Origin: Neoarius graeffei
Lineage: Eukaryota; Chordata; Actinopteri; Siluriformes; Ariidae
Assembly (NCBI RefSeq): GCF_027579695.1
Contig: NC_083579.1
Location: 71,471,371-71,535,370, forward strand
Direction of reading: 5' to 3'
DNA: 64,000 bases
The notes beneath the pieces were generated by a model, which was not told where the DNA came from, searched no databases, and worked only from the letters and a program-made list of their open reading frames with translations. This document shows, in pieces, positions 45,601 through 48,773 of this stretch. Both the position numbers and the translations under genes were made by a program. Positions within the stretch are counted from its first letter, which is position 1, and every line of letters begins with the position of its first letter.

Positions 45601-47711
45601 TGCTAGTCCAGGGAACTGAACCAGTGACCTTTTGGTCACCAAGCTGCTTCTCTAGCCTTTAGGCCATGGCTTCCCCATTTAAAGTACTAAAGTTTTTGTT
45701 TTTTGCTGTTTTACTTCCACTCTCCTGTTTAATGTTAACACAGGCACTCTCAACACTCTGATGGCACCCTGGCGATTAACAACCTCACAGCTGAAGATTC
45801 AGGCGTCTATACCTGCACAGCTTCCAGCAGACAACAGCTGGAGCAACTGCAAATCCAGCTCAGAGTCTCAGGTTTGTAATCTAAACGTATCTGTCGTGTC
45901 TGTACGTTCTGTAGAATGTGAATGGCACAGCTGTGTTTCTACTCTTTTCCTCTAGGGGACCTGAGGATCACCAAAGCTCCCAGTAATGTGCAGGTGTCTC
46001 AGGGCAGTGTGGTTCGGCTCCCGTGTATAGCATCTGGAGAAAACGTCAACATAGCTTGGTCCAGGTTTGTAGAGAAACAAGTCTAATTTGTAATAAAATG
46101 TTTTGTTTTAAGTGTGTTGATTTAGCACTTGTAGATTAAATAGTAGTAAAGCAAGTAATTTTTTGTTTATTATTGTATACTTTTGTTTTTCCTCATTTCC
46201 CATGCAGGAACGGTGTGCCAGTGAGACCTGATGGGCATCGGGTGCAGGTGTCAGCAGATGGCACTCTGACTCTTTATAATGTGGGAGCTGTGGATGAGGG
46301 CTCGTACACCTGCAATGCCTACGCTGGCACACATGCTGTCAGCGCCACTGCTGAAATTCGAGTAACTAAAGGTATAATGTTTCCTGTTTGATATTTTTTT
46401 CTTTTCAATTCAGTTTAATTTATTCTATTTATTCCTAATCTCAGAAAACATAACAGTGACTTGTTCACATTGATAAACAATGCTGGAAGAAAAGAAAATA
46501 TATGGTATTAGTTTTATGTTGTCATGTTAAATGTCTCATCTCATCTCATTATCTCTAGCCGCTTATCCTGTTCTACAGGGTCGCAGGCAAGCTGGAGCCT
46601 ATCCCAGCTGACTACGGGCGAAAGGCGGGGTACACCCTGGACAAGTCGCCAGGTCATCACAGGGCTGACACATAGACACAGACAACCATTCACACTCACA
46701 TTCACACCTACGGTCAATTTAGAGTCGCCAGTTAACCTAACCTGCATGTCTGTGGACTGTGGGGGGAACCGGAGCACCCGGAGGAAACCCATGCGGACAC
46801 GGGGAGAACATGCAAACTCCGCACAGAAAGGCCCTCGCCGGCCACGGGGCTCGAACCCGGACCTTCTTGCTGTGAGGCGACAGCGCTAACCACTACACCA
46901 CCGTGCTGCCCATGTTAAATGTATTATGTCATAATATGATATGAATTATTATATTAATTTTATTGAAATAATATACGAATTAAAAAAGTAACACTCAAGC
47001 TCAAACCAGTGAGATTGGAGCTGTGAGGTGGCAGTGCTGCCCCCTGCACCATGTACATACATACAGAGTCTTGCAAAAGTATTCATCCCCCTTGGTGTTT
47101 GTCCTGTTTTGTCGCATTACAAGCTGGAATTAAAATGGATTTTTGAGGGGTTAGCACCATTTGATTTACACAACATGCCGACCACTTTAAAGGTGAAAAT
47201 TGTTTCTTTATTGTGACACAAACAATAATTAAGATAAAAAAAAACAGAAATCTGGAGTGTGTACAGGTATTCACCCCTTTCATATAAAACCCCAAAATAA
47301 GAGCTGGTCCAACCAATTCACTTCATAAATCACATAATTAGTTGATTAAGATCCACCTGTGTGTAATCAAAGTGTCACCCTCAATCAAATCAAATGGTGC
47401 TCACCCTCAAAAAAAAAAAAAAAAAATCCATTTTAATTCCAGCTTGTAATGCGACAAAACAGGACAAACACCAAGCAGGATGAATACTTTTGCAAGAAAC
47501 TATAGTTGCTGATTAACACACTAAACTCTTCTTTCCAGATCCTGACGGGGGTCAGAGCCTGTCTCCTGACTGCGTGGACGAGCCAGAGTTAGCCAACTGT
47601 CTGCTGATAGTCAGTGCACGCCTGTGTGGACACAAGTACTATTCCAGCTTCTGCTGTGCCAGCTGTTACAACTACTCTATAGGAAAGGGCAGACATGGAA
47701 GACATGGCTAG
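2922..47711 (+). CDS. papln: Papilin-like gene, 3' part (11 exons)
   Basis: Joined exons: 2922-3006, 3099-3204, 8139-8460, 19670-19828, 27497-27624, 33003-33048, 33138-33284, 45744-45871, 45956-46064, 46208-46371, 47539-47711. Every junction is GT-AG and every phase matches, giving about 521 codons without a stop. Domain order: two papilin cassettes (YGCC...GC), one Kunitz domain, three Ig-like domains, and a PLAC domain at the C terminus. This matches the 3' end of papilin, a secreted extracellular matrix glycoprotein related to the non-catalytic parts of ADAMTS proteases. The thrombospondin repeats, spacer and signal peptide expected at the N terminus must lie left of the window. Introns reach about 12 kb and are full of transposons, yet all visible exons look intact. 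Symbol given by domain order, not by search. Confidence 0.88.
3099..3204 (+). CDS. papln: papln exon: second papilin cassette
   Basis: Encodes [18 protein letters not shown] followed by [12 protein letters not shown], a second cassette with the conserved YGCC..G motif and closing GC. Acceptor TCTTCCAG ends at 3098; donor GTAAGT starts at 3205. Phase 0 in and phase 1 out, which fits the Kunitz exon 4.9 kb further on. Confidence 0.87.
3278..4901 (+). mobile_element. Tc1-type element with 0.4-kb inverted arms
   Basis: Starts CAGTGCTCAGCGTAAATGAG and ends with its inverse; TA dinucleotides at 3276-3277 and 4902-4903 are the Tc1/mariner target duplication. The left arm (3278-3690) is an inverted copy of the right end (4499-4901), including the transposase C-terminal coding region, so it replaces the normal 5' end. 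The middle codes for a transposase on the + strand. Confidence 0.9.
3658..4668 (+). CDS. Tc1-type transposase, open but catalytically altered
   Basis: An uninterrupted 336-codon frame. Residues about 20-120 are the paired-like helix-turn-helix DNA-binding region ([11 protein letters not shown], then [10 protein letters not shown]). The DDE core follows: WSDET (first Asp), then [10 protein letters not shown] and [10 protein letters not shown] (second Asp). The third catalytic motif is normally SPDLNPIE 34 residues on; here it reads [13 protein letters not shown], three residues short and with Lys in place of the catalytic Glu. The first 20 or so residues come from the inverted arm rather than the normal N terminus. 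A cut-and-paste transposase with this core should be dead, although the frame is still open. Confidence 0.88.
   Translation: MMLNLSLQNSPKKIISFHHKGEGYKKISKALLISQNTVAKVVQKFKKAGTATIKQRPPGRPWKLTPRQERLLMRRVEENRHASSLQFSKEAESQTGVTISRDTVRRTLQRNGMHGCRPRKKSLLKPRHKKAHLEFARAHADKDEDYWDSILWSDETEINVFGTDGFKTAWRRKGEEYKEKCLVPTVKHGGGSVLMWGCMSAAGVGELHFIDGIMNSQTYCSILKEKMLPSLRALGRHALFQHDNDPKHTSKATVGFLKKNRVKVIQWPSDLNPIKHLWGILKRQVEHHSPSSIQSLKEVIVEEWKKIDAAKCRQLVHSMPRRLGAIIKNHGGHTKY
4928..4956. repeat. (GT)n microsatellite
   Basis: About 14 GT units just right of the Tc1 element. Confidence 0.95.
5000..5500. repeat. Intron sequence with a repeat shared with 12 kb
   Basis: The stretch around 5395-5490 (AACAAACATGGCCACCAGG, and an inverted match to the segment near 11935-12020) occurs twice in opposite orientation, so it is a dispersed repeat of unknown class. 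The rest is unremarkable. Confidence 0.45.
5508..5542. repeat. (ATA)n microsatellite
   Basis: About 11 AAT/ATA units; frames through it give meaningless poly-Asn or poly-Ile. Confidence 0.95.
5702..6425 (+). mobile_element. LINE 3' end (L2/CR1-like), truncated
   Basis: Conceptual translation shows the C-terminal tail typical of L2/CR1-like reverse-transcriptase ORFs: [29 protein letters not shown], then [11 protein letters not shown] and [10 protein letters not shown]. Stops and frameshifts interrupt it. The 3' end has GCTCTGTATAAGAGCATCTG and closes with TGTAA repeats. 5'-truncated and dead. Confidence 0.75.
6477..7914 (+). mobile_element. Tc1-type element (family T2), copy 1
   Basis: Inverted ends contain TTGCAAAAGTATTCATCC and its complement, flanked by TA. 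About 1.44 kb. The same family occurs at 25688-27385, 47064-47502 and 50814-52426. Confidence 0.9.
6772..7790 (+). pseudogene. Tc1-type transposase, broken (T2 copy 1)
   Basis: Readable blocks in shifting frames: [20 protein letters not shown] (HTH), [60 protein letters not shown] and [13 protein letters not shown]. The second Asp and the final Glu of the DDE core are recognisable, but frameshifts near 6950 and 7370 and stops at about 7302 and 7565 disable it. The C terminus runs into unrelated sequence after about 7760. Confidence 0.85.
8139..8460 (+). CDS. papln: papln exon: Kunitz domain and linker
   Basis: Encodes one Kunitz/BPTI fold: [14 protein letters not shown], then [15 protein letters not shown], and a closing EECQQTC, so all six Cys are in place. 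In this family the residue after the second Cys (P1) sets protease specificity; here it is Asp where trypsin-type inhibitors have Lys or Arg, so classical trypsin inhibition is unlikely. About 50 Ser/Arg/Pro-rich linker residues follow. Acceptor TTTCACCAG ends at 8138; donor GTAAGA starts at 8461. The split Asn codon joins correctly to the previous exon. Confidence 0.92.
8465..8774. repeat. Intron with (CA)n microsatellite
   Basis: A CA repeat of about 27 units at 8551-8604, followed by CA-rich sequence. Frames through it (Thr-His or Val-Cys repeats) are artefacts. Confidence 0.9.
8775..8876 (+). mobile_element. SINE family B, fragment
   Basis: Contains CCCTTGAGCAGGGCACCTAA and GCTCTGGATAAGAGCATCTG, the 3' body of the SINE seen complete at 45479-45680. 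Head missing. Confidence 0.6.
8877..9106. other. Intron sequence, nothing recognised
   Basis: AT-rich stretch between the SINE fragment and the Tc1 element; no coding frame or repeat I can name. Confidence 0.4.
9107..10711 (-). mobile_element. Tc1-type element (family T3), copy 1
   Basis: Ends read CAACCCCGATTCCAAAAAAG and its inverse (slightly diverged at the right), flanked by TA at 9105-9106 and 10712-10713. Length 1605 bp, close to the 1604 bp of the copy at 21513. Transposase runs on the minus strand. Confidence 0.92.
9480..10349 (-). pseudogene. Tc1-type transposase, broken (T3 copy 1)
   Basis: From the ATG at 10349 (MGRGSP...) the frame meets a TAG where the sister copy has CAG (about 10276), then is open for 199 codons, then has a TGA at about 9656 (sister: CGA). 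The core motifs remain: [18 protein letters not shown] and [15 protein letters not shown] at 9480-9482 then ends the frame, exactly where the sister copy also stops. Two copy-specific stops make this one dead. Confidence 0.88.
10745..10870 (-). mobile_element. SINE family C, head fragment
   Basis: Matches 18180-18298: the block TTTGGTATGACCC plus a tRNA-like head reading, on the minus strand, AGTTAGCCTAGTG. Fragment only. Confidence 0.5.
10985..11095 (-). mobile_element. SINE family B, fragment
   Basis: Minus strand carries the tRNA-like head GCCATGGCCTAATGGTTAGA and a B-box-like GGTTCAAATCCC. The segment and its right neighbour are repeated at about 12890-13270, so both were copied together. 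Confidence 0.65.
11096..11700 (+). repeat. Degenerate tandem-repeat element, copy 1
   Basis: Begins with GCTGGCCGAAAGGCCC (11174 on), then one to two units of a roughly 175-bp repeat: CAGCTCCTCTCACAATTTTT, GAATTTCACGAAACTTGGCA, a GTTATATG box, then GAGTTACAGCCC. The same series is longer at 12950-14290. Origin unknown; not coding. Confidence 0.7.
11697..11750. repeat. (AT)n microsatellite
   Basis: About 27 AT units directly left of the next element; a shorter AT run (12633-12660) sits at its right end, so the element probably inserted in an AT tract. Confidence 0.95.
11751..12630. mobile_element. Non-autonomous hAT-like element
   Basis: Ends CAGTAGCGGCTGGCTTTTG on the left and an inverse-like GAAGCCACCTG on the right; about 38 bp of imperfect terminal inversion. 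CAG...CTG ends fit the hAT family. Flanks are AT repeat, so the 8-bp target duplication cannot be judged. The interior has no convincing coding frame. Confidence 0.6.
12767..12947 (-). mobile_element. SINE family B
   Basis: Tail of TGTAA/CGTAA repeats at the left, body with CAGATGCTCTTATTCAGAG and CTGCTCAAGGGCACTTCAG, tRNA-like head at the right (GCCATGGTTTCC side). Same family as 45479-45680. Confidence 0.72.
12948..14290 (+). repeat. Degenerate tandem array, about 175-bp unit
   Basis: The phrase TTCTGAAATCAACTCC recurs near 13104, 13280, 13448, 13624, 13803 and 13961, a period of 158-179 bp. Each unit carries GGAGGAATTTCA, an ACTTGG, a TTGTTATATG box and GAGTTAC. The GGCCGAAAGGCCC start motif occurs at about 13035 and again at about 13876, where a second array begins. 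Open frames through it are short and inconsistent, so it is a non-coding satellite-like element. Confidence 0.8.
14291..15439. other. Intron sequence, nothing recognised
   Basis: No sustained frame, splice-consistent exon or named repeat found. It contains short frames on both strands only. Confidence 0.45.
15440..16260 (-). pseudogene. THAP-like gene remnant 2
   Basis: At 16009-16245 the minus strand encodes [18 protein letters not shown], then [14 protein letters not shown] and ARVCSHHF, the second half of a THAP zinc finger. The first Cys pair is not in this frame and the frame ends soon after. Downstream frames at 15751-15945 and 15442-15675 may be further exons but show no domain. Probably the 5' part of a THAP-encoding transposon. 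Confidence 0.5.
16277..16905. mobile_element. Foldback element flanked by TTAA
   Basis: Two arms of about 220 bp (16277-16497 and about 16690-16905) are near-perfect inverted copies around a 190-bp centre. Ends are AGTGGCATTCCACCA and its inverse. TTAA lies at both outer edges (16273-16276 and 16906-16909), the target duplication of the piggyBac superfamily. No coding capacity, so a non-autonomous element. Confidence 0.8.
16906..17414. other. Intron sequence, nothing recognised
   Basis: A stretch near 16950-17045 (ACATGGCCGACATCC... to ...CACTTGCAAGTC) resembles sequence near 45045-45095 inside another element, so part is repetitive. Otherwise nothing stands out. Confidence 0.4.
17415..17441. 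repeat. (GTT)n microsatellite
   Basis: Eight to nine TTG units; yields poly-Asn on the minus strand. Confidence 0.92.
17800..18420 (+). mobile_element. LINE 3' fragment (L2/CR1-like)
   Basis: Translation in broken frames gives [20 protein letters not shown] and, after the [22 protein letters not shown], the C-terminal tail of L2/CR1-type RT ORFs. Interrupted between about 18008 and 18300 by SINE family C. Confidence 0.65.
18012..18298 (-). mobile_element. tRNA-derived SINE (family C)
   Basis: Minus strand begins GAGTTGGCCTAGTGGTTAGC (A-box-like), with a weak B box GTTCTACTC, then a body including TTTGGTATGACCC on the plus strand. Inserted in the LINE fragment above. Confidence 0.65.
18686..19669. 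other. Intron sequence, nothing recognised
   Basis: No named repeat. A long pyrimidine-rich stretch (19540-19669) forms the acceptor region of the next papilin exon. Confidence 0.45.
19670..19828 (+). CDS. papln: papln exon: Ig domain 1, first half
   Basis: Encodes [13 protein letters not shown]...[10 protein letters not shown]...VTVEWRKDG, giving the first Cys and core Trp of an Ig-like fold. Acceptor CTGCTTCAG ends at 19669; donor GTTAGT starts at 19829. The two-base remainder joins in frame to 27497. Confidence 0.87.
20043..20168 (-). mobile_element. SINE family A, 3' fragment
   Basis: ATCC-repeat tail, TATCTGTAGTTGCTTATCC and the block AGCTGGAGCCTATCCCAGCT to CAAGTCGCC; the tRNA-like head is missing, as in a 5'-truncated copy. 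A short TSD, GTTCTCTAGATCAT, is present at 20031-20044 and 20168-20181. Confidence 0.8.
20410..20935 (-). repeat. Unidentified repeat-like segment
   Basis: GC-richer than its surroundings, with an open minus-strand frame (20486-20908, 140 codons) that shows no domain I recognise. It looks like part of a retroelement leader or an old repeat, but nothing in this window repeats it. Confidence 0.3.
21513..23116 (+). mobile_element. Tc1-type element (family T3), copy 2
   Basis: Ends CAACCCCGATTCCAAAAAAG and its inverse TTTTTTGGAATTGGGGTTG, with TA at 21511-21512 and 23117-23118. Length 1604 bp. Sits inside the family T4 element. Confidence 0.93.
21874..22743 (+). pseudogene. Tc1-type transposase, nearly intact (T3 copy 2)
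   Basis: From [14 protein letters not shown] (start chosen because it follows a leader matching the sister copy; the frame opens earlier at 21820) the frame is open for 289 codons. Region 1-120 is the bipartite HTH DNA-binding domain ([17 protein letters not shown] and SVNTIHRAI). The DDE core is complete: [20 protein letters not shown] and [11 protein letters not shown] with 34 residues between the second Asp and the Glu. TGA at 22741-22743 ends it; translation past it continues in frame ([12 protein letters not shown]... to VPRRLQ) as a normal Tc1 C terminus. So the C-terminal 50 or so residues are lost unless the stop is read through. Confidence 0.87.
23147..23440. other. Intron sequence, nothing recognised
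   Basis: AT-rich spacer between the Tc1 nest and the Penelope insertion. Confidence 0.4.
23626..24662 (-). pseudogene. Penelope RT end plus GIY-YIG endonuclease
   Basis: Reading leftwards from the junction, the frame starts within reverse-transcriptase palm motif C ([13 protein letters not shown]), continues through AFLDLKI and [14 protein letters not shown], then enters a linker and the GIY-YIG endonuclease: [30 protein letters not shown] and a late Cys/His region. RT followed by GIY-YIG is the hallmark of endonuclease-bearing Penelope elements. The frame is open to a stop at 23626. The N-terminal RT motifs are missing, cut off by the inversion junction. Confidence 0.88.
24661..25150 (+). 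pseudogene. Penelope GIY-YIG endonuclease, second copy
   Basis: From [12 protein letters not shown] onward it repeats the endonuclease of the left copy in the opposite direction, with about a handful of substitutions (for example HQIECEK against [14 protein letters not shown] against EIRKRAQ). No RT portion. The apparent start near 24602 is made of sequence from the other strand of the left copy, so it is an artefact. Confidence 0.85.
25299..25685. other. Intron sequence, nothing recognised
   Basis: Purine-rich, with no named repeat or coding exon. Confidence 0.4.
25866..25990 (+). repeat. Dispersed repeat R2, fragment
   Basis: TTTATTTGTATAGCGCTTTT and GCAAAGCAGCTTTACAGAAT match the longer copy at 33330-33790. 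Common-looking fish repeat; class unknown. Confidence 0.7.
26010..26990 (-). pseudogene. Tc1-type transposase, broken (T2 copy 2)
   Basis: Minus-strand blocks in order: HTH region near 26900 (in a shifted frame), [53 protein letters not shown], then, after frame breaks near 26470 and 26290, [20 protein letters not shown] and [13 protein letters not shown], ending [10 protein letters not shown]. It keeps the second Asp and the final Glu of DDE, but at least two frameshifts make it inactive. Confidence 0.85.
27497..27624 (+). CDS. papln: papln exon: Ig domain 1, second half
   Basis: Encodes [19 protein letters not shown] and a final strand YIYLSVS. It supplies the second Ig Cys in DSGWLLC; the usual Tyr of D-x-G-x-Y-x-C is Leu here. 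Acceptor ATGCAG ends at 27496; donor GTAAAT starts at 27625. Confidence 0.87.
27720..27910 (+). repeat. Dispersed repeat R1
   Basis: GAATAACTGTTTTATTCTAT, CCACATTCACTGGATTTTAA and AACTTTATACAAAACGTCTG match 31200-31320 and, inverted, 2000-2195. Confidence 0.65.
27911..28479. other. Intron sequence, nothing recognised
   Basis: No coding frame or repeat that I can name. Confidence 0.4.
28706..29590. mobile_element. Inserted element carrying a helicase fragment
   Basis: Left end AGCCTAGTAAACTAGAC and right end GTCTGGATTGCCAGGCT are imperfect inverted repeats. An 11-bp duplication, ACTATTTTGAT, flanks it (28695-28705, 29591-29601). The family is not clear to me; an 11-bp duplication does not fit Tc1, piggyBac or hAT. 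Confidence 0.72.
28953..29159 (+). pseudogene. RecQ-like helicase N-terminal fragment
   Basis: A 68-codon frame with [12 protein letters not shown] followed by [16 protein letters not shown], the Q-motif side and Walker A (P-T-G-x-G-K-S) of an SF2/RecQ-type helicase. It ends 20 residues later with no motif II or later motifs. The reading is open upstream to a TAG at 28938. A captured or decayed gene piece inside the mobile element. Confidence 0.72.
29779..29880 (+). pseudogene. hAT transposase first-exon remnant (ZBED-like)
   Basis: Starts [20 protein letters not shown] and ends with a Cys pair (AYCTHC) at a GTAAGT that would serve as donor. Short basic starts with a Tyr-Pro-Phe and a C-x2-C are typical of ZBED/hAT transposase N termini in fish. 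No later transposase exon is visible before 31159. Confidence 0.5.
30005..30575. mobile_element. Foldback element with CTCGAGA repeats
   Basis: Left arm from ACGGAAGCCG and right arm ending CGGCTTCCGT are inverted for about 130 bp each. Within the arms, TCTCGAGA-type palindromes alternate with ACAAC-type spacers. The centre (30135-30420) carries a short minus-strand frame. Confidence 0.78.
30135..30332 (-). CDS. Small HTH-like ORF in foldback element
   Basis: A 65-codon frame: [20 protein letters not shown], then [14 protein letters not shown]. The order 'I-x2-LI-x-QYF-x2-GLT-x2-EI' followed by a short helix and an R-rich LGLYRR-like segment resembles the N-terminal HTH of integrase-core proteins common in fish genomes. 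No catalytic domain follows. Possibly just a remnant. Confidence 0.45.
   Translation of the reverse strand: MVIRMSGIIDHLIRQYFDQGLTQGEIALSLLIRDNFKISPQHLRRRLARLRLYRRRYSDPAEIMK
31168..31345 (+). repeat. Dispersed repeat R1, right half
   Basis: Continues the copy begun at 28480-28519; the two halves were separated by the hAT insertion. Confidence 0.7.
31346..32180. other. Intron with a recurrent TCACATCCATAAC motif
   Basis: The phrase TCACATCCATAAC occurs at about 31761, 31783 and 31972, and as TCACGTCCATAAC at about 32152. No frame or terminal repeat found around it. Confidence 0.5.
32580..32890 (-). repeat. LINE-tail-like dispersed repeat
   Basis: GATTAGA-type short repeats, then AACTTTATTGATCCCTTTGG and CCTCAGGGAAATTAAAATTC, familiar as the 3' end of a fish retroposon on the minus strand. 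5' limit unclear. Confidence 0.5.
33003..33048 (+). CDS. papln: papln 46-bp linker exon
   Basis: Encodes [15 protein letters not shown] between Ig domains 1 and 2. It is needed for phase: the previous exon leaves one base and the next needs two. A long T run plus GTGGTAG forms the acceptor; GTACTC is the donor at 33049. Confidence 0.78.
33138..33284 (+). CDS. papln: papln exon: Ig domain 2, first half
   Basis: Encodes [20 protein letters not shown] then LHCTI and IIQWTKNG, the first Cys and core Trp of the second Ig-like domain. Acceptor ATCTTAG ends at 33137; donor GTATGT starts at 33285. Confidence 0.88.
33330..33790 (+). repeat. Dispersed repeat R2, long copy
   Basis: Starts TTTGTTTGTATAGCGCTTTT and continues through AAAGCAGCTTTACAGAATCT, GGCAAGGAAAAACTCCCC and GAAACCTCGAGAGGAACCAG. 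The first 120 bp match 25866-25990. Not coding. Confidence 0.65.
33816..34408 (-). mobile_element. Chimeric SINE family A insertion
   Basis: A full SINE A (33816-34188), then about 120 bp of non-SINE sequence (34190-34308), then a second SINE A head (34309-34408). A perfect 14-bp duplication, CTAACTGTAATTAT, flanks the whole block (33802-33815, 34409-34422), so it inserted in one piece. The middle 120 bp match the unique flank of the SINE at 46911-47036. Confidence 0.85.
34423..35502. other. Intron sequence, mostly unrecognised
   Basis: From about 35030 it has TACCTCGCC...GAGGTATG and a run CAGCTGGACCAACTTCATGA reminiscent of the low-complexity repeat at 11-14 kb, but too weak to align by eye. 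Confidence 0.4.
35515..38874 (-). mobile_element. Full-length LINE (APE-type), decayed
   Basis: A 3.36-kb non-LTR retrotransposon on the minus strand, flanked by a 12-bp duplication GCTTTCAGACAT (35503-35514, 38875-38886). The 3' tail is a CTCGT pentamer repeat rather than poly(A). It encodes an apurinic endonuclease followed by reverse transcriptase. A 5'-truncated relative lies at 39050-40222. Confidence 0.9.
35556..38715 (-). pseudogene. LINE endonuclease-reverse transcriptase, broken
   Basis: From 38715 leftwards: endonuclease ([39 protein letters not shown]-type and STDHHLVV motifs) in an open frame to a stop at 37336. After it come [24 protein letters not shown], then a TAG at about 36976, then [33 protein letters not shown], a frame change near 36560, [13 protein letters not shown] and the catalytic [15 protein letters not shown] follows YGHEL near 35940. 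The C terminus has [16 protein letters not shown]. At least two stops and one frameshift, so inactive in cis. Confidence 0.87.
38887..39040. other. Spacer between two LINEs
   Basis: About 150 bp of ordinary intron sequence. Confidence 0.4.
39050..40222 (-). mobile_element. 5'-truncated LINE, same family
   Basis: Carries a CATC repeat tail at the left and the RT C-terminal half: [40 protein letters not shown] and [13 protein letters not shown]. Flanked by AAGTACAGA (39041-39049, 40223-40231). Interrupted at 39311-39550 by a solo LTR. The 269-codon frame (39415-40224) is open only because the LTR happens to extend it. Confidence 0.85.
39311..39550 (-). mobile_element. Solo LTR inside the truncated LINE
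   Basis: A 240-bp block with TGTAAC at one end and GTTACA at the other, flanked by CTAA (39307-39310, 39551-39554). Removing it restores the LINE sequence. TG...CA ends with a 4-bp duplication fit an LTR retrotransposon. On the minus strand an AATAAA lies near the right-hand end of transcription. Confidence 0.68.
40232..41410. other. Intron sequence, nothing recognised
   Basis: Short AT and T runs near 40320 and 40418; no repeat family or exon identified. Confidence 0.4.
41415..43021 (-). repeat. Tandem triplication: SINE A plus 158-bp flank
   Basis: Three SINE A copies (41415-41792, 41951-42328, 42487-42864), each followed by the same 158-bp sequence beginning CGAATGCCATCATACTTTTC and ending TTCACTGTATC. 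Units 2 and 3 are 536 bp apart and almost identical. This arises by unequal crossing-over or replication slippage, not by separate insertions. Confidence 0.93.
43022..43510. other. Intron sequence, nothing recognised
   Basis: No repeat or exon recognised. Confidence 0.4.
43550..45478. mobile_element. hAT-like element with gene fragment
   Basis: Left end CAGGCTTGTAGTACTCGAGT and right end ACTCGACTACAACACTG are imperfect inverted repeats. CATTTAGC and CATTTAGG at the edges form an 8-bp duplication with one mismatch. Ends are rich in GACTCG/GACTTG words. The interior has the gene fragment at 44181-44489 but no transposase I can see. Confidence 0.7.
44181..44489 (+). pseudogene. YqaJ/SWIM-type gene first-exon remnant
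   Basis: Starts [17 protein letters not shown], runs to [12 protein letters not shown] and hits a TGA at about 44318; one frame over it continues [20 protein letters not shown], then [16 protein letters not shown] and NSGFV, ending at a GTAAGT donor (44490). The D-V-Y-N-Y-L-I pattern followed by L-x-A-Y-K-S-L-x-x-Y and SG-x-V resembles the start of fish proteins with SWIM and YqaJ domains. One frameshift; later exons not seen. Confidence 0.5.
45744..45871 (+). CDS. papln: papln exon: Ig domain 2, second half
   Basis: Encodes [20 protein letters not shown] followed by CTAS, a canonical L-x-I-x-x-L-x-x-E-D-x-G-x-Y-x-C Ig motif. Acceptor AACACAG ends at 45743; donor GTTTGT starts at 45872. The intron before it is about 12.5 kb and holds two LINEs, a SINE triplication and a hAT-like element. 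Confidence 0.92.
45956..46064 (+). CDS. papln: papln exon: Ig domain 3, first half
   Basis: Encodes [29 protein letters not shown] and IAWSR: first Cys and core Trp of the third Ig-like domain. Acceptor TCCTCTAG ends at 45955; donor GTTTGT starts at 46065. The intron before it is only 84 bp. Confidence 0.92.
46208..46371 (+). CDS. papln: papln exon: Ig domain 3, second half
   Basis: Encodes [29 protein letters not shown] and a last strand ATAEIRVTK. Contains the D-E-G-S-Y-T-C motif. Acceptor CCATGCAG ends at 46207; donor GTATAA starts at 46372. Confidence 0.92.
46535..46910 (-). mobile_element. tRNA-derived SINE (family A)
   Basis: Full-length copy flanked by CATGTTAAATGT at 46523-46534 and 46911-46922. 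Its right flank is the source of the extra segment in the chimeric insertion at 33.8 kb. Confidence 0.9.
47064..47502. mobile_element. Tc1 family T2, internally deleted
   Basis: Both ends of family T2 remain (TTGCAAAAGTATTCATCC side and its inverse) with about 1.1 kb of the centre missing. A poly(A) run at 47409 marks the join. It sits in the last papilin intron. Confidence 0.85.
47539..47711 (+). CDS. papln: papln last exon: PLAC domain and stop
   Basis: Encodes [24 protein letters not shown] and FCCASC, the six-Cys PLAC (protease and lacunin) domain that ends papilin, lacunin and several ADAMTS-like proteins. A basic tail GKGRHGRHG precedes the TAG stop at 47709-47711. Acceptor CTTTCCAG ends at 47538. 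Confidence 0.95.
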
Positions 47712-48165
47712 GGATGAACGTCCACAGCTATCACTCTCACCTGCTCATCTGGACTGTTATGTCTTTTCCGCATACGCCACTAAATGCTGGGAAACTCCAC
47801 TCCTCGTGTGGCCCAAACGGACCCCACATCATCCACTGTGCCTTTTCATTTTTACACTGTTCTCTGTTTAGAGGAACTGACTTTCAGAAATCTGAGCCCA
47901 GATCAACAGGGAGAGAGAACAATTCTGCCCCAAGAGTACCGAGGACCACTTTGGCATGTGCAAATTTAATGTATTATAAAAGCAGTTGAATATTTTACTT
48001 CACCTCATGGCTGACCAACATGTTTTTAATTTTTATTATATATACACATTTTTATTTATAATGATATACTGTGCTTTTATACGTATGTTTTGTGTCATTA
48101 TTGTCATGGTATTTTGTCTTGAGAAACTGCATAAAGGACACATAATAAACACACAAACATTGATG
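47712..48165 (+). other. papln: papln 3' untranslated region
   Basis: Non-coding sequence after the PLAC stop. AATAAA at 48144-48149 is the best poly(A) signal, so cleavage should fall shortly after 48160. The exact end is a guess. Confidence 0.55.
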
Positions 48166-48773
48166 GTTAGATTCTTCTTAATGGTCTGTATTCAAGTTCA
48201 CATTAACAGTTCTAGCATTTGCAGTCACTCATAACAGTCAACGTGTCTTGTTCCCAGTGATGTTTGACATGCTGCTGTAGGACATAGGCCCAAATTTTGC
48301 CACAGGCAGTACATTTTATATACTTTATGTGCACTCAGCTTATTTTAAATGATAATCATCCTACAAGGGCTCAAGTTACTACTACTACTACTACTACTAC
48401 AAGAACACAAACAATTCAGTTCAGGATCTTGGTGGATCTCAGGAACATCAGGAGCAAGGTCGTAGAATTCATCTTGGAGTCCATCGCAGGGTTCCATTCA
48501 TACAGTCATAGACAATTTATGCTGAGTTTACCTTACCTCAGAAATGCAAAGTTGGAATCTCATAATTTTTTTTTATCTCAAACTGGGGAAAAGACACATG
48601 AATGCCCCCACATTTTTTTTTAAAAAGTAAAACTCCAGCAAGTTAACTGTGATGAGGGATGTATATTTTTCTCCTTGAAACAGCAAAGTGTATCATCAGT
48701 ATTATAGATTTAACAAGTGAATCTGGCACAAGTCATTTAAAGGTCAAGAAGTGCTACTTTGATTATTAGCTCA
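48166..48773. other. Intergenic sequence after papln
   Basis: Contains a short (CTA)n run near 48378-48400. Nothing else recognised. Confidence 0.45.

Larger units (their letters stand above)
43520..45680 (-). mobile_element. SINE family B, split by a hAT-like element
   Basis: Tail at 43520-43549 and body plus head at 45479-45680. The minus-strand head reads GCCATGGCCTAAAGGCTAGA, with B box GGTTCAGTTCCC. Body holds GGCACCTCACCCCTAACTG and CTCTGGATAAGAGCATCTCC, ending in LINE-like CATTT and TGTAA sequence. Confidence 0.78.

Noticed and set aside
47624..47989. 121-codon frame over the papilin PLAC exon
   Set aside because: Wrong frame relative to the Cys-rich PLAC domain, whose frame ends at 47711.
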